From: Siphlonurus alternatus
Lineage: Eukaryota; Arthropoda; Insecta; Ephemeroptera; Siphlonuridae
Assembly: GCA_949825025.1 (NCBI GenBank)
Contig: OX463784.1
Span: 19,524,761-19,588,760 of the forward strand
DNA: 64,000 nucleotides
Direction: 5' to 3'
The notes beneath the pieces were generated by a model, which was given only the letters and a program-made list of their open reading frames with translations, made no database searches and was not told where the DNA came from. Positions 46,746-58,447 of the stretch are shown here, one piece after another. Both the position numbers and the translations under genes were made by a program. Numbering within the stretch: position 1 is the first letter of the stretch; each line of letters begins with the position of its first letter.

Positions 46746-49700
46746 TATGAACCTTATGAACTTTAATAACATAAAATAACATACACATAATGTAATTATT
46801 ACTAGAAAATTATATAATGATAATAAAATAAGAACAATCAAATTTCAAGATCTGGTTTTATACTTGACTACTTCAAATCATTATAGTACTTTTAATGAAA
46901 ATGAATTGTTTTGTTCGTTTATAGATTTTAAACAAACAAAAACCTGCAAAAAAAAAAAAAAACACAATATACTGTTTTGAAAGCATTAAATTTACCCCTG
47001 CTAATGAAAATGCTCAATGAGACAAAGAGATGCAGTTTAGCAATTTTGAGAGGAATTTATTTACCAATACTACTTAATTAATTTGATTTTTGTATTACAT
47101 TAATTTTTTATTTAATTCTTTAGCAATATTTAATGTAATATTAGAATAATTATATCATTTTTTTATTAAATTATTGTTTCACACATTTATGTTATTATAA
47201 TAAAATTAATTAATATATTTTTAACAAAACTGTTTTAAAATTAAAATCATTATTCGAATGAAATATTTTTAAACACAATTTTAAATTTCTTAAAATTTTT
47301 ATGAAAAGTTTAAAAAAACTTATTTTGACTTGCATGCACAACAATGCAATAGTTCAGAATTACTACGGGAATCAATATATAAGAATAATAATGTTTTTGT
47401 ATATAAATGTGCAGTAAAAAACTTAAAAAGAAAATTGTATTCCCTGGACTTAATTCTAATACTTAATTCTAATATCCTTAATTAGTATCACACATTCAAC
47501 GATAATCACAGTATTTATTTCAGAACGTATTTTGCATGAGCTGCAGTAACAAGAGAAAAAAAAAATAGATGCAGATTATATAAATTTAATAAATTTGGAA
47601 AACATTGCTAGAAGAGCATCTTGATATTCTTTTAATCGAGTGACAACGCTGTCGAACAGAGAAGTAGTAATCAAGGTTATTCATCAAAATACTGTTAATA
47701 TTAGAATACAATAAATCAAGAGAATATTTAGAAAATGCAATGTTAATATAAATCAACCATTACTTAAAGACAACGTATATATAAAAAAAAACAGATTTTT
47801 AATGTACTTCGGCAATTACTTTGTATATAAGCACTTATTGTTGTAAGAGAGTCATAATTTTTCCACGCTTTGGGACTTTAAGGCATTGAATAGAAACGGC
47901 TCTACTGAATGGGGACTGCTGTGCTAATGGCTCTTTTTGCTATAGGGGTCACTCACTTTATAACAACCCTTATATAGTACCACTATACTATCATCGATCC
48001 AATATCTTTTAGGACTATAAATACTATATATTTTAGGACTTATATAAGATCCTGTAAGGGTCAATTAGTAATGTATTAGATTACTATTATGATCCTTTTG
48101 TATGATAAGAACACGTGTATTATTACTAATGTCTAATAGCCTATCATGTATTATAAGAGCTATAGTAATGTTAGGGGAGTGATTAGTCGCTTTATTACCT
48201 TATGGTCATGTAAATGCTTATAATATCGAACCTTTGGATTACAGTAACTGTTATTGAACGTATTGATAAATCAATTATAGTTATTGCTTATAGTTATATG
48301 AAATGTATTCAATGTTTACTATATCATAAATGTTAAATTTTTACTTATAAAAAAAAAATGTTTTAAAAAAATACTGAAATAAATTATATATATACATATA
48401 TATTAATTTTTATCATTTATTTGTGAAACAATTATAATAAATTTTATTTTTAAATTTTTTAAAAAATTATTATTTTTTCGAAAAATGCAATAATATGTAT
48501 CTACTTTTCCCTTCCAATTCTTGCAATACAAGAAAATGAACATCTCATTTCATTATCCAATCTCAATCCATTATGTTATATATCAGTCTATTTTTGGTGT
48601 TCAATAAACAAGTTACTATTTTATCAGTATTATAAGATTATAAGCAATGGAAAACCTCCCGAGGCACAATTAAGTTGCGAATAAATCAGAATTCAAAAAT
48701 GAAGCAGGAAGCGCTTAGAAATTACAGGAAAACGGTAACAACAAATTCGTGGAAGATGTCAATTAACCTAACGATAACATTTACTATAAAACCCGCGTTT
48801 TTAAGCAATCTTAGGAGTTAATATTGAGTTAATGCAGGTACAATTTGCATATTTATATATAATTATGTATACACGAACAATGTAAATTTTACTGTGCACA
48901 TTAACAGTTTGCTTGCATATCGAATTAAATGAATGGCGTGCTGTCGTCAATATATTAATTAGACCTAAAACTATGAAAAAATATATTTTGGAATAAATTT
49001 AAGCATAATTAAAAAAAACAAATAAATAATGAATATTAATATATTATATTTTATTAATTTAATCTATAATTATAATTTAACTTAATTTTTCAATTTTAAT
49101 CATTGGAATTAAAAGTATGATTGAAAAATAAATGTAATAACTAAATTTATATAAATATTTTCAGATACTGCAAATCTGTATAATAATTACATCAATATTG
49201 ACATCCTCTACCTATTCGGCATAAGTAAAGAATAAATCAATAATACGATCAGTACGATCACTTTATATAAATAAAAAAATATTTTAAGTATTTTAAAGTA
49301 ATTTGAATTGTAAAGAATTAGCTCTCATTACAGAATAATGCTACAATATATAATATAATACTCCCTCATTCCTAAATAACAATAAATTAATAATCTGATA
49401 TTGACAGTGTATTATATCTAAACGCAATTACACTATACTAGTACTACGCAGGTGTTACAGCTAAGTCCTGCAGCTATACAACGATGATACCCGCACATAT
49501 AAACGTATTAGTGGCTCGACCTCGACTGCTCCTCTCCACACCTGCCCAATGTCAACCTTATGGAGATTGATTTACTTGGGGAACTAACAGGTGGGGTGTC
49601 GTTGTCAGAGCTCGCATGTCCACACATTTCAACTTATATAACGTTAAATAGCTTGGAGTGGAGTGTTATTGTGATTCTTAGTTTTTTATTTTACATTTAT

Positions 49701-49760
49701 TTTTTTGTATATCAAACCCTAATTAGGTACATCTACTTACTAATTACACACTTAAATTTG
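46746..49760. other. AT-rich spacer
   Basis: No supported gene over 3 kb. 47930-48200 has several imperfect repeats of tatcttttaggac and a weak foldback around 48060-48105 but no definable termini. 49440-49630 is GC-richer and unique. Confidence 0.4.
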
Positions 49761-49968
49761 AAACCCTGAACCTTCCAAAACCCTAACTTGAGCGTTTCGT
49801 GGACTCTTCCGGAACTGGGGTGGCCATGGCCTTGCAATCCACCCCGGAATTTGCCTGTGACTGAGGGAAACGTGGAAACCTCAGTCAGGATGGACGCTAC
49901 AGCTTTTGTCAATGAACCGGAAGTGCAATGGTTCAAAGCCAGGGGAACCACAGAGTGAAAAAGCACAA
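49761..49968 (-). mobile_element. 5'-truncated SINE (same family as 63.4-63.8 kb)
   Basis: The sequence from aaaccctgaaccttcc through tttcgtggactcttcc, gaaacgtggaaacctcag, atggacgctacagctttt and tcaatgaaccggaagtgcaatgg matches the body of the element at 63411-63805, in the same orientation. The 5S-like head is missing, as expected for a truncated retroposed copy. Non-coding. Confidence 0.75.
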
Positions 49969-51829
49969 TATTAAATTAGAATATTAAATTATATTTTAGC
50001 CTCAATGAAAACTCTTTTTATTTTTTTAAATTGTAACAAATTTATATTCGTTTTATAATTGCTATCAAATAATATGATATCCATTAAATTTATATTAAAA
50101 ATAAAACCATAACAAATACCTTTCATTATAATTGTAAAATAAATTTCATTAACTCTAGAAAAAATATCTAAATGTGAACGTTATCAAATAATAATCTCTA
50201 GTCTCTTTGATAATTAGAAAAAGCTTTTATTAAATTTAATCCTAATATAAATAGAATAGGATATATTAATCAAAAACCACACTTATATAAACCAATCTTA
50301 TAATATAATAATGGATTGTTATAAATTATATAATTAATTTTAATAGTTAATAGAATAGAGGTAAGGGTTGTAAAGTCGAATTGACCAAAAGTGATTTCAC
50401 AATAAGTTTTCTAATGTTATGTCATACTATATGCATCCTCTCTCTCCCTCTGTTCTTATACGTTCAGTTTAATATAACAAATGGATGCCGACATTTCAAG
50501 TACTCTCTACTGCTGCCTTCTGTTCTTACTTATATTCTTTCTATCTCTCCCCTTTACAACCCTAACCTAAAACCCCTTCCGTCTACCTCTTATCAAACTG
50601 AGAGAGAAAGGGGGCTCTTATTCTTTATTAACCCAGGAATATTTTGGAGACAAACTGTAATATATAGCAACCAAACATTAGCTATACCAGGTGTTACAAG
50701 TCTAAAAATAATGAAAGAAAATAAATTGAAATGCATAGTTAGTTTTTCTTATGTTTTTTTGTATACTTACTCTTTTATTTTTTTAGAAGATTATTAAAAA
50801 AGTTTTTATAGTCTTTATAACAAATTTTTAATCATAAATTTTTTACAGAAAAAAAAAATGTAATTAAGATATTTTTTCTTTTACTTAAAATTGAAATCGT
50901 AATAAAATTTTACTTGCAAATTGAACTTTAATATTTTCTTAAATTTGTCTTTATTTTAGAGTGACAGAGAACATTTTAATTTTTCTAAATGATGAATTAT
51001 AACTCGCTTATACTTATAATATATATACTTCGTTCTTATAGTTATGATTTAGTCATCATAATTATGTTGAGTGAATTATGTTTAATTCGTACAGCTAGTG
51101 CATGTATATAGAATTGGTTCCGATATAATTAAATCTGATTAAATTATCTGAACAAAAAATATGCAACGCTTATAGTTTTATATCATGTATATAATGAGCG
51201 TGATTCCTAAAGGAAGGTATCTAGTATATAGTCAGGCTTTTCACTAACCATGGTTTATAGCGTCAATCTAATTCAATGACACTAACCGCGGGTATCTTTC
51301 TGCAGGGTAACTAATTAAGTGATTCATATTTCAAAATATAACCCTTTTGAAATGATGTTATAAGTAAAGGCTTTAGTGCTGTGACAAGTATTATGATTTT
51401 TAAAATTGCAATATATAATATTTAATATGAACAATAAGCCATATTTTATTGCAATTTTTTATTTTACAGCATTTTTACAGATTCTTATTAATATTGGATT
51501 TTAAACATAACATAATGTCAAGAGTCACATATATGTGCTATTGATTCTAATTAATTAATTCATTAATTAATATTGTAAAAAATTAATAAATAACTATGTA
51601 AGTAAATAATAGGTGTAAAGAAACATAAGGCTCTCATAGCATGTAGAGTACAGGTGGTACTCTAATAATATGTAGTTGATGTAGTACGCAGCATACGCAC
51701 TGTGAATATTGGAATTGAAATAATGAATTTATATAATAAAAAATACTGTGGTGAAAGTAAAACAGAAACTCCGTAACAGAATGCAAACGTTGAAATTTTA
51801 CTGACAACCAAAAGTGTTTCGACCGGCTT
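49969..51829. other. AT-rich spacer
   Basis: The 138-codon frame at 50381-50797 is pyrimidine-rich in its first half (tctctctccctctgttc), shows no domain and is probably chance. 51150-51320 is a unique, less AT-rich stretch. Confidence 0.35.
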
Positions 51830-52323
51830 ATTAGTTGATGAGTCTACCGCTGCGGTTCTATGTCGCTAGTATCGTGGTCGATGAGTAAAATCGTGTGAGC
51901 GAGCGGTTTTCTGATCAAAGAGTGTTCTGCGCTGCTAGCAAAAGCACATACTCCGCATTGCTGCTCGTTTCTCTCTATCTCTCTTATTGTGCTAAGTGTG
52001 ATTATTCAATGACACTTAATGTTATTCGTGTAAAAACAAAACTATTCACGTGTGTACTTGTGAGTGTTCTGTGATCGTCTAATTGTGCATGTATTTTTAA
52101 TTATTATTATTTTATATTTATTTAAAAAAAATATAAATATTATTATTGCGCTTTTTTAAATATTATTTTTTTCTCCCTCTTTCAAAAAATTAAAGTTTTT
52201 CTCTCTATTGTATACTATCCGCTTAAATATCCTATTGTTATAATTGTGTGATCTGTGGAGTGCAGACTTAATTGTTGTTTACATTGTTGCTGAGACAATC
52301 TTATTCTGCATTTATTTATAAAG
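51830..52323 (+). promoter_or_regulatory. Candidate promoter and untranslated first exon
   Basis: 51835-51990 is unusually GC- and CpG-rich for this window (ctaccgctgcggttc, gtgagcgagcgg, gcgctgctagc), with no TATA box. It is followed by a unique transcript-like stretch ending in AAG and then GTAAGT (52324-52329), a consensus splice donor on the plus strand. No ATG-initiated frame of note occurs, so any exon here would be 5' UTR. Where transcription would start is unknown, and no coding exon is identified downstream. Confidence 0.3.
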
Positions 52324-54214
52324 GTAAGTTTAATGCAATTTTTAATGTCAGTTTTATTTTAAATAGATAAACGATAATTTTAATGTAATTATTAAATTTA
52401 TTAACAAAATTTTAACTTTATTTAACTTTTCGTTATATATTTTATTCAAATTTATTTTCAAATTTACGAATAAAAATTGTTTTGATTTGTAAATTCACTA
52501 CGTATATTATATTGTTAAATAAAAATGGGAAAAAAATGCCCTTCAAAAATATAACTATACATATTATTACAGACAATATTTCCATTCAAGATGAGAAAAT
52601 TTTATATTAAATTATAATACTAAATGTTAAATAAAAAAGTATTATTAGTATAATTACTGCATTTATAAATTTTATATAGTATTTAACTTGAATGTTTTAA
52701 AGAGTAATAACAAAATTCCCATTGCTTACACCAAATACACTTGTATGAATCTCACTAATTTACCTAAAAAAAAACAAACAAACAATTAATTATAAATATT
52801 GACCATTACGTTTAGCAAAAATTGTAACATTGCATATTACCAACATAACTAATACAAAATTAATTACTAATTTCATTACAATACGTTGTAATTTGAACTT
52901 GAATTTTTTTTTTCCTCTCTGGCTTGCTGTCAATACATCATTCATGTGGTTTATACGAACGCTGAAAATAGCAGCATGTTCATATCAAGCTAGCCACCAC
53001 GTGTTCTTTGGCAAAGCATGTGCTATATTATCCCATGTTAAAACTATACCAGGAAAATACTGTTGCTACTACCTGCTTTAATCTACTTTAAGCCGCATTA
53101 AAGACAAGCTATTGATAGGTATAATATTATACTCGCGTTGTTTATTATACATAAAAAATTAAAGTTCTGTAAAAAAGTTTTTAAAATAATTGTTAGAGTT
53201 AAGTTTAAATTTTAAATAGTGTTTATAGCCAACAATATTATTATAATATACGGCGTTTGTAATAATACATGTCGGAATATAATGAAAAATGTTATTATAG
53301 CTTTAATTACAAGTGTATTTAAAATTTACATTAAACATAAAATATTAATGTTCCAGGTAATTTATAATTTAAAATATTTAATGTTTTATGAAGAACACAA
53401 TACGTTTTTTTTTATCTGGTTTAATTACAAGTTTTTTTGATATAGTTTATATATTCATTGTATATTTTATATGATAATAATAAAAAAATTAAAAACCACA
53501 ACATCATATAAATTTAAGCAATATAATAAAATATAATGTACCTGATGTCTAAATAGATTTTTCAGTATAATATTACGTTTTTTATTAAAATGTTACCATA
53601 AAAATATTTGTAGGTATCTTCTCAGCTTCTTTTTTAAGAAAAAAAAGAAGAGATAATTCAATAAAAATATTATTCACCGTTACAAATTCTTTAATCAGCG
53701 TGCTTGAAGCTTATTTAAAACGATAATACGATTAATAGCTACCGATAAATAGGAAAAAAAAAATGTATATTTTTTTTATACTGTAGCAAATTTTTATAGG
53801 GTAAAGAAAATACGTTTCTCAATATGGAAGCAAGTACACGAGATAAATACAATTAGTATTACACTTCACATAGCTTATTTATTAAGACAGCTGGCTAAAT
53901 TGCTTCTATCGAAATGCAGTTGAAGCAATATCCCCAACACAATTTCCTCTTGTAGCGTTGAAAGTACATTGTATCTAATAGATTTACGAGCTTGTAAGAA
54001 TGCAGCTACTTCAATTTATATTAAATATTTCTTCATATACAGTTAATTCGATTAAATCGTACCCTGCAAGATGCTAAATCGTACAAAACCATGCACCTTT
54101 CAAAGTATCGTATATAATACGTGATTTACTCCCCATGGAGACTTCTGCAGCCAATGTTGACTAAAATACACAATAATTAATAAGAATTTGGCATTAATAT
54201 TAATTTTCTACATT
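52324..54214. other. AT-rich sequence, possibly intronic
   Basis: If the donor at 52324 is real, this is intron. 52905-53090 is a less AT-rich patch containing CACGTG (E-box, about 52998) and a short frame with no domain. Otherwise only A/T-rich sequence. Confidence 0.3.
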
Positions 54215-54222
54215 GTCTGGAC
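54215..54222. repeat. 8-bp target-site duplication, left (GTCTGGAC)
   Basis: Identical to 57752-57759; the pair flanks the hAT-like element with GCGGATCC termini. Confidence 0.8.
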
Positions 54223-54479
54223 CACTGCAGACGCGGATCCAAGGGAGGGAGGGGGCGATGGGGGCGATCACCCCTCCCAAAAGGTCCCAAAATACATTCA
54301 AGGTGTTACCACCCCCCACTCGTCAAAATTCAAAATTCAAAATTTCTTTATTAAATCCATTTCTCCTACAATCAAAACATCACAATATAGATATTTGTTG
54401 AGGTTAATAGGACACGTCAATTGTGGCAATATATTGATAGCCGAGGGTTATATATATTATATACAAACAATATAGGCTG

Positions 54480-57425
54480 TTAACATGCAGAAGTAAAATC
54501 ATGGTCCATATAATTCTTGACGCTATAAAAACATTTGTCCATTAACAGGTCTTTTACACTTGAACAAAAAATCTTGAAGTTATCTATGCACTTTATATCA
54601 CTCGGTAATTTATTATAAAGACTAAGACACTTCAGAAATGGACCATGTTTATACATGTCCATTCTGCACCAAATAGGCGTTATCACTTTATCAACATTTC
54701 TTGTATTGTAGATATGATTAATTTCATGTTTTCTAAACTGACACATATTTTTTTTTACATAACAAACACACTCACTGATAAAAATACATGGCAAAGGTAG
54801 AATTGAATGCTTTTTGAACAGGGGCACACATGATGCTCTTCTTTTTACAAAACACATAAGTCGAAGCACTTTTTTTTGCAAAGCAAATAACCTATGAAAA
54901 TCAACAGAATCTCCCCAACATATAATCCCATATTTCAAAATTGAATAGAAATTTGCATAGTAAAGTACTTTTAAACATTCAAATTCCATTTCGTGTCTTA
55001 CTTCACCAATTGCAAAAATAACTGAAGCCAACTTATTGCATATATAATCAATATGCTTAATCCATCTTAGATTCTTATCAATATATATACCCAAAAATTT
55101 TGTTTGTTCACTTAATGCAATTGTTTGTGTATCTACTGGAATGGATTCTATGATTACGTTTTTATTTTTAATATGTTGGAACTGTAATATTTCAGTTTTA
55201 TTTACATTTAATACTAGTCCAATATTATTGAGGTATTCTTTAACTATATTTATTGTTTTAATAATACTTTCAGAGAGCTGTTCATTATTATGCCCTGTAA
55301 TTTTTAAGTTTGAGTCGTCCGCATATTGAACAAACACAGTGCTATCATTTTCCTTAATTAAAGGTAAATCATTAATATATATAAGAAAAAGTACGGGGGA
55401 TATACAGCACCCTTGTGGTAAACCGAACTGGGGGGTAGTTTGTTGCGAATAATACTTGGCATTTGTGGCAGTTGTTATTTCAACACATTGTGTTCTATTC
55501 ATAAGAAACGACTCAATCCAGTGTAAACAATTACCTCTGATACCATTCATATGTAATTTATGAAATAAAATTTTATGCTCTACCATATCGAATGCTTTCG
55601 ACATATCCAGAAATATTCCAGCAGTTTTTTGCTTTTTATCAATACTGTCAATAATACTGTCAATTAATTGAAACATAGCCGTCTCGGTAGACATTTTTTT
55701 ACGAAAACCGTGTTGAAATGGAGAAATTATATCTTGGCTTTCTAAAAAAGATAAAATTTGAATTAAAAATGCCTGTTCAAATACCTTAGAAAAGACAGAG
55801 ATAAGGCTAATAGGCCTAAAATTAGAGACAGTATTTTTTGGTCCTTTTTTATGTACAGGTTTTACAATTGCATTTTTTAATATAGCCGGGAATACACCAG
55901 TTTCAAAAGACTTATTTATAATTTCTGTTAGGACAGTATTGATTTCTTCAGCACAAGATTTTAATACAAAATTGGAAATATTATCAAAACCGAATGAATG
56001 CTTATTTTTTAATTTATTGATAATTTTAAACACCTGTGGCCTTGTGACCGGCGATAAAAACATAGATTTTTCATTTATCTTTGTGTGCTTATAAATATTA
56101 AAATTAGGATCAGGTGGGCCTATGTCCTTTTTACAATCTTTTATACATTTTTCAAAATAACTGCCAAAACATTGTGCAATTTTTTCTGGTTCCATAATAT
56201 TCTCCCCATTAATAGTTATGTTGTCTATATGAGATTTAGCACTGCTTTTGCCATGTCTAAGCTTAATCAAATCCCACATTGCCCTTGACTTATTTTCAGA
56301 ATTTTTAATAAAATTTGTATTTTTTCTTTTACTGGCAAAACGAATGAGTTTATAATAAATATATTTATACTTTTTTACATACTCTTCAGTCCAAATTAAA
56401 GGATACAATTTGTTTAATTTTCTTAGGTTTCTCAATTTTTGGCGAGAAATTTTCAGTCCTTTGGTCATGAAATTAATTTTATTTTTACTTTTGTTTTGAC
56501 GGTTATTAACATTTGTCATAGGAAAAGATACTTCAAAACAATTTATGAATATTCCATGAAACTCATTTAACATATCATCAGTGTTTGATTTACTGTATAC
56601 ACTTTCCCAAGACTCATTTCTCAAATTATTTTTAAACATTTTCATATTTTTTTTTGAAAAAACACGTCTTTTATAATTTATTTTATCCTCTTTTTTTACA
56701 TTATTGTTATTAACAAAAGACACTATTTGAGCTTCGTGATCCGATAGATAAAAAGGTAATACATTGCTTTGTGCAAGCTCATAAGGAAATGATTTAGCAA
56801 TTATTATATTATCAATGAGAGTTTGTGTCGTACTGCAAATTCGTGTAGGAGAAGAAATTATTGATTTTAAATTACACATATTTAAAATAGTAATAAATTC
56901 TTTAGTTAAGGAGCTATTATCAATCATATTAATATTTAAATCTCCACATATCACAGGTACTCTTTTATCACAGTAAATATGTTTTATAATATTATCAATT
57001 TTTTTAAAAAAAAGGTCCATGTTTCCCTTAGGCGGACGATAAATACACACTACAGAACAAGGAGTATCAAAAATATCCAAATCAATACACGAAATTTCAA
57101 TGTTTAATTCTACAGACATATTTTTAATTATTAAATTTTCTTTAAAATTAATTTTATCATGTATAAAAATAACTGACCCACCGCGTATTTTGTTTTGTCT
57201 GCAGTAGATGCTTCCTATTACAAAATTATTTAGTCTTAAATTCACATAGTCACCATATTTCAGAAAATGTTCTGTTAAGCATAATAATTTAAGAGCTCCA
57301 TATGGTTGCAAAAATATTTCAAGAGGTAAAGTTTTATTATTTATTCCTTGAATGTTAGCATGAAATATGGAATAATTTTCTAAATTTATATCTGCTAAAT
57401 CCTTACGAGGCTTTTGAAAAGGGCT
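54480..57425 (-). CDS. LINE ORF2: APE-type endonuclease and reverse transcriptase
   Basis: Makes the nicking and target-primed reverse transcription enzyme of a non-LTR retrotransposon. The frame is open from a stop at 57426-57428 to TAA at 54480-54482, about 981 codons. No ATG lies near its beginning; the 943-residue version counted from 57311 starts at a TTG. N-terminal to that point the frame reads FHANIQGIN, the usual first endonuclease motif. Numbering from 57311: endonuclease residues 1-200 with LTEH near 12-15, CGDLN at 122-126 and SDHE at 190-193; reverse transcriptase about 470-740 with FRPISL, FLDMSKAFD (567-575), GLPQG (630-634) and the catalytic YADD (663-666); a C-terminal region about 770-943 with HIYNTR. 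There is no RNase H. The frame overlaps the end of ORF1 by 23 nt in another phase. It looks intact, hence relatively young. Confidence 0.93.
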   Translation of the reverse strand, partial: SPFQKPRKDLADINLENYSIFHANIQGINNKTLPLEIFLQPYGALKLLCLTEHFLKYGDYVNLRLNNFVIGSIYCRQNKIRGGSVIFIHDKINFKENLIIKNMSVELNIEISCIDLDIFDTPCSVVCIYRPPKGNMDLFFKKIDNIIKHIYCDKRVPVICGDLNINMIDNSSLTKEFITILNMCNLKSIISSPTRICSTTQTLIDNIIIAKSFPYELAQSNVLPFYLSDHEAQIVSFVNNNNVKKEDKINYKRRVFSKKNMKMFKNNLRNESWESVYSKSNTDDMLNEFHGIFINCFEVSFPMTNVNNRQNKSKNKINFMTKGLKISRQKLRNLRKLNKLYPLIWTEEYVKKYKYIYYKLIRFASKRKNTNFIKNSENKSRAMWDLIKLRHGKSSAKSHIDNITINGENIMEPEKIAQCFGSYFEKCIKDCKKDIGPPDPNFNIYKHTKINEKSMFLSPVTRPQVFKIINKLKNKHSFGFDNISNFVLKSCAEEINTVLTEIINKSFETGVFPAILKNAIVKPVHKKGPKNTVSNFRPISLISVFSKVFEQAFLIQILSFLESQDIISPFQHGFRKKMSTETAMFQLIDSIIDSIDKKQKTAGIFLDMSKAFDMVEHKILFHKLHMNGIRGNCLHWIESFLMNRTQCVEITTATNAKYYSQQTTPQFGLPQGCCISPVLFLIYINDLPLIKENDSTVFVQYADDSNLKITGHNNEQLSESIIKTINIVKEYLNNIGLVLNVNKTEILQFQHIKNKNVIIESIPVDTQTIALSEQTKFLGIYIDKNLRWIKHIDYICNKLASVIFAIGEVRHEMEFECLKVLYYANFYSILKYGIICWGDSVDFHRLFALQKKVLRLMCFVKRRASCVPLFKKHSILPLPCIFISECVCYVKKNMCQFRKHEINHIYNTRNVDKVITPIWCRMDMYKHGPFLKCLSLYNKLPSDIKCIDNFKIFCSSVKDLLMDKCFYSVKNYMDHDFTSAC

Positions 57426-57668
57426 TTAATTCAGGTTTCTTTCTAACAAATCTAAATTGATCAATGACTGTGTTTTCTGGCCATAATGATGGGTCCTCAA
57501 TTTGTTCTAATAATTTGAAATCAGCTGTTATTTTAAACGAGGCATATGGACCTCGCGCTTTCAGAGTTTCAATGGTTATATTTGTCTTACATTTATTATC
57601 GATGTACTCCTTGACATCCGCCGCCTTCGTGTTAGGGTGCAGCCTCCATACGTGGATGAACGCCTTTT
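57403..57668 (-). CDS. LINE ORF1, C-terminal fragment
   Basis: About 87 codons of the nucleic-acid-binding ORF1 protein: KAFIHVWRLHPNTKAADVKEY, IETLKARGPYASFK and DPSLWPENTVIDQFRF resemble the C-terminal domain of gag-like proteins of arthropod CR1/Jockey-type LINEs (recognised from memory, not searched). The open frame extends upstream to 57714, but its first 16 residues (GTG-started, SYPAMLNFGVERGVE) are encoded by the hAT-like host sequence, not by the LINE. The N-terminal part, including any zinc knuckles, is lost by 5' truncation. It ends at TAA 57403-57405 inside the start of ORF2. Confidence 0.7.
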
Positions 57669-57751
57669 CCACCCCCCTTTCCACCCCAAAATTTAACATT
57701 GCGGGATAGGACACCCCCCCCCCCCAGAGCCGCGGGCTGGATCCGCCCCTG

Positions 57752-57759
57752 GTCTGGAC
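57752..57759. repeat. 8-bp target-site duplication, right (GTCTGGAC)
   Basis: Matches 54215-54222. Confidence 0.8.
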
Positions 57760-58000
57760 GTATACATTTATTGTGGTGATATCAGTACAATACGACTCTC
57801 AGAATGGCGTTGATGTTACGTCATATAACGTTACAATATCAGCAACCAGGTGCATGTACTAAAAAACTATTGCGGGTGACACACAGCCTCGTATGGATGC
57901 GATCGCACGTTTCTCATTTAGAACTGAATCTAAATTTCTTATATGATACGAAGCTACTACAAAATTATGCAATCTAGTGTAAGACAGGCTTATGTACTAG

Positions 58001-58108
58001 GGTGATTTTCGTCGGAAACGCTCGGGTGTCCTTCGGCTCGGCCAGTGAAATTCTTCGTTACAAACATCACACCAATGACTGAAGACGTTACAAATACGAC
58101 GAAGTCCA
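58001..58108. mobile_element. Short inverted-repeat element, 'accaatgactgaag' family (copy C)
   Basis: Left GGTGATTTTCGTCG and right CGACGAAGTCC are approximately complementary. The right half (accaatgactgaagacgttacaaatacgacg) matches copies at 4928-5042 and 1979-2125. About 108 bp, non-coding. Confidence 0.55.
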
Positions 58109-58309
58109 AGTTAAATGTGAACTAGAGTTTAGTTCTATATAAAAGTTTGACGTCTTTGAGGATCTTTGGTTCAATTAAAAATTCATTCAAGTACCTCTCT
58201 CTGGACACCACAAACTTCACCTCTGCTTTGTTTGAAGGTCACAGTCGTGGTGAACTCTTTGGATGTAGATAGACTTACCTTACTCAACAATGCAAATCTA
58301 AATCTCATT

Positions 58310-58447
58310 GGGTGCGATTCACGAAGCAGTTAGCCAGGTTTCTAACCACGTTTAACTATACCTGTTTTACATGTTGAACCACCTAGTTAAACGTGGTTAA
58401 GCTAAACTTAGTTAGAACCCTAGCTAACTGCTTCGTGAATCGCGCCC
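58310..58447. mobile_element. MITE with GGGTGCGATTCACGAAG termini and ATT duplication
   Basis: 138-bp foldback: GGGTGCGATTCACGAAGC plus AGTTAGC on the left, GCTAACTGCTTCGTGAATCGCGCCC on the right, with inner arms AACCACGTTTAACTA / TAGTTAAACGTGGTT. ATT on both sides (58307-58309, 58448-58450) suggests a 3-bp target duplication, as in PIF/Harbinger elements. Same terminal core as 13575, 46013 and 61289. Confidence 0.8.

Larger units (their letters stand above)
54318..57668 (-). mobile_element. Non-LTR retrotransposon, CR1/L2/Jockey-like, 5'-truncated
   Basis: On the minus strand: the C-terminal part of ORF1 (57403-57668), a full ORF2 encoding endonuclease and reverse transcriptase (54480-57425), a 3' UTR with AATAAA (plus strand TTTATT at about 54347), and a tail of TTTTGAA repeats (plus 54323-54345). 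CCACCCCCC occurs at 54309-54317 and 57669-57677 and may be the target duplication of this insertion into the hAT-like element, although C-runs make that less certain. Most of ORF1 is missing, so the copy is unlikely to be autonomous, but ORF2 has no internal stop. Confidence 0.9.
54223..57751. mobile_element. hAT-like non-autonomous element hosting a LINE
   Basis: The outer parts (54223-54317 and 57678-57751) are what remains of a short GC-rich element. The left end reads CACTGCAGACGCGGATCCA and the right end, inverted, CAGGGGCGGATCCAG; both run into G-rich (C-rich on the right) tracts. The 8-bp GTCTGGAC duplication on both sides fits a hAT-type insertion. Without the nested LINE the element would be only about 170 bp. 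The left end has about 5 extra bases compared with the right, so one terminus has mutated. Confidence 0.75.

Noticed and set aside
47930..48200. Possible MITE with repeated tttaggac motifs
   Set aside because: Inverted termini could not be matched beyond a few bases; only a weak internal foldback is present.
50381..50797. 138-codon open frame
   Set aside because: Composition follows local pyrimidine- and AT-richness; no domain, signal or splice context that I can defend.
55141..56288. Plus-strand open frames at 55141-55329 and 56085-56288
   Set aside because: Shadows of the LINE ORF2 on the opposite strand.
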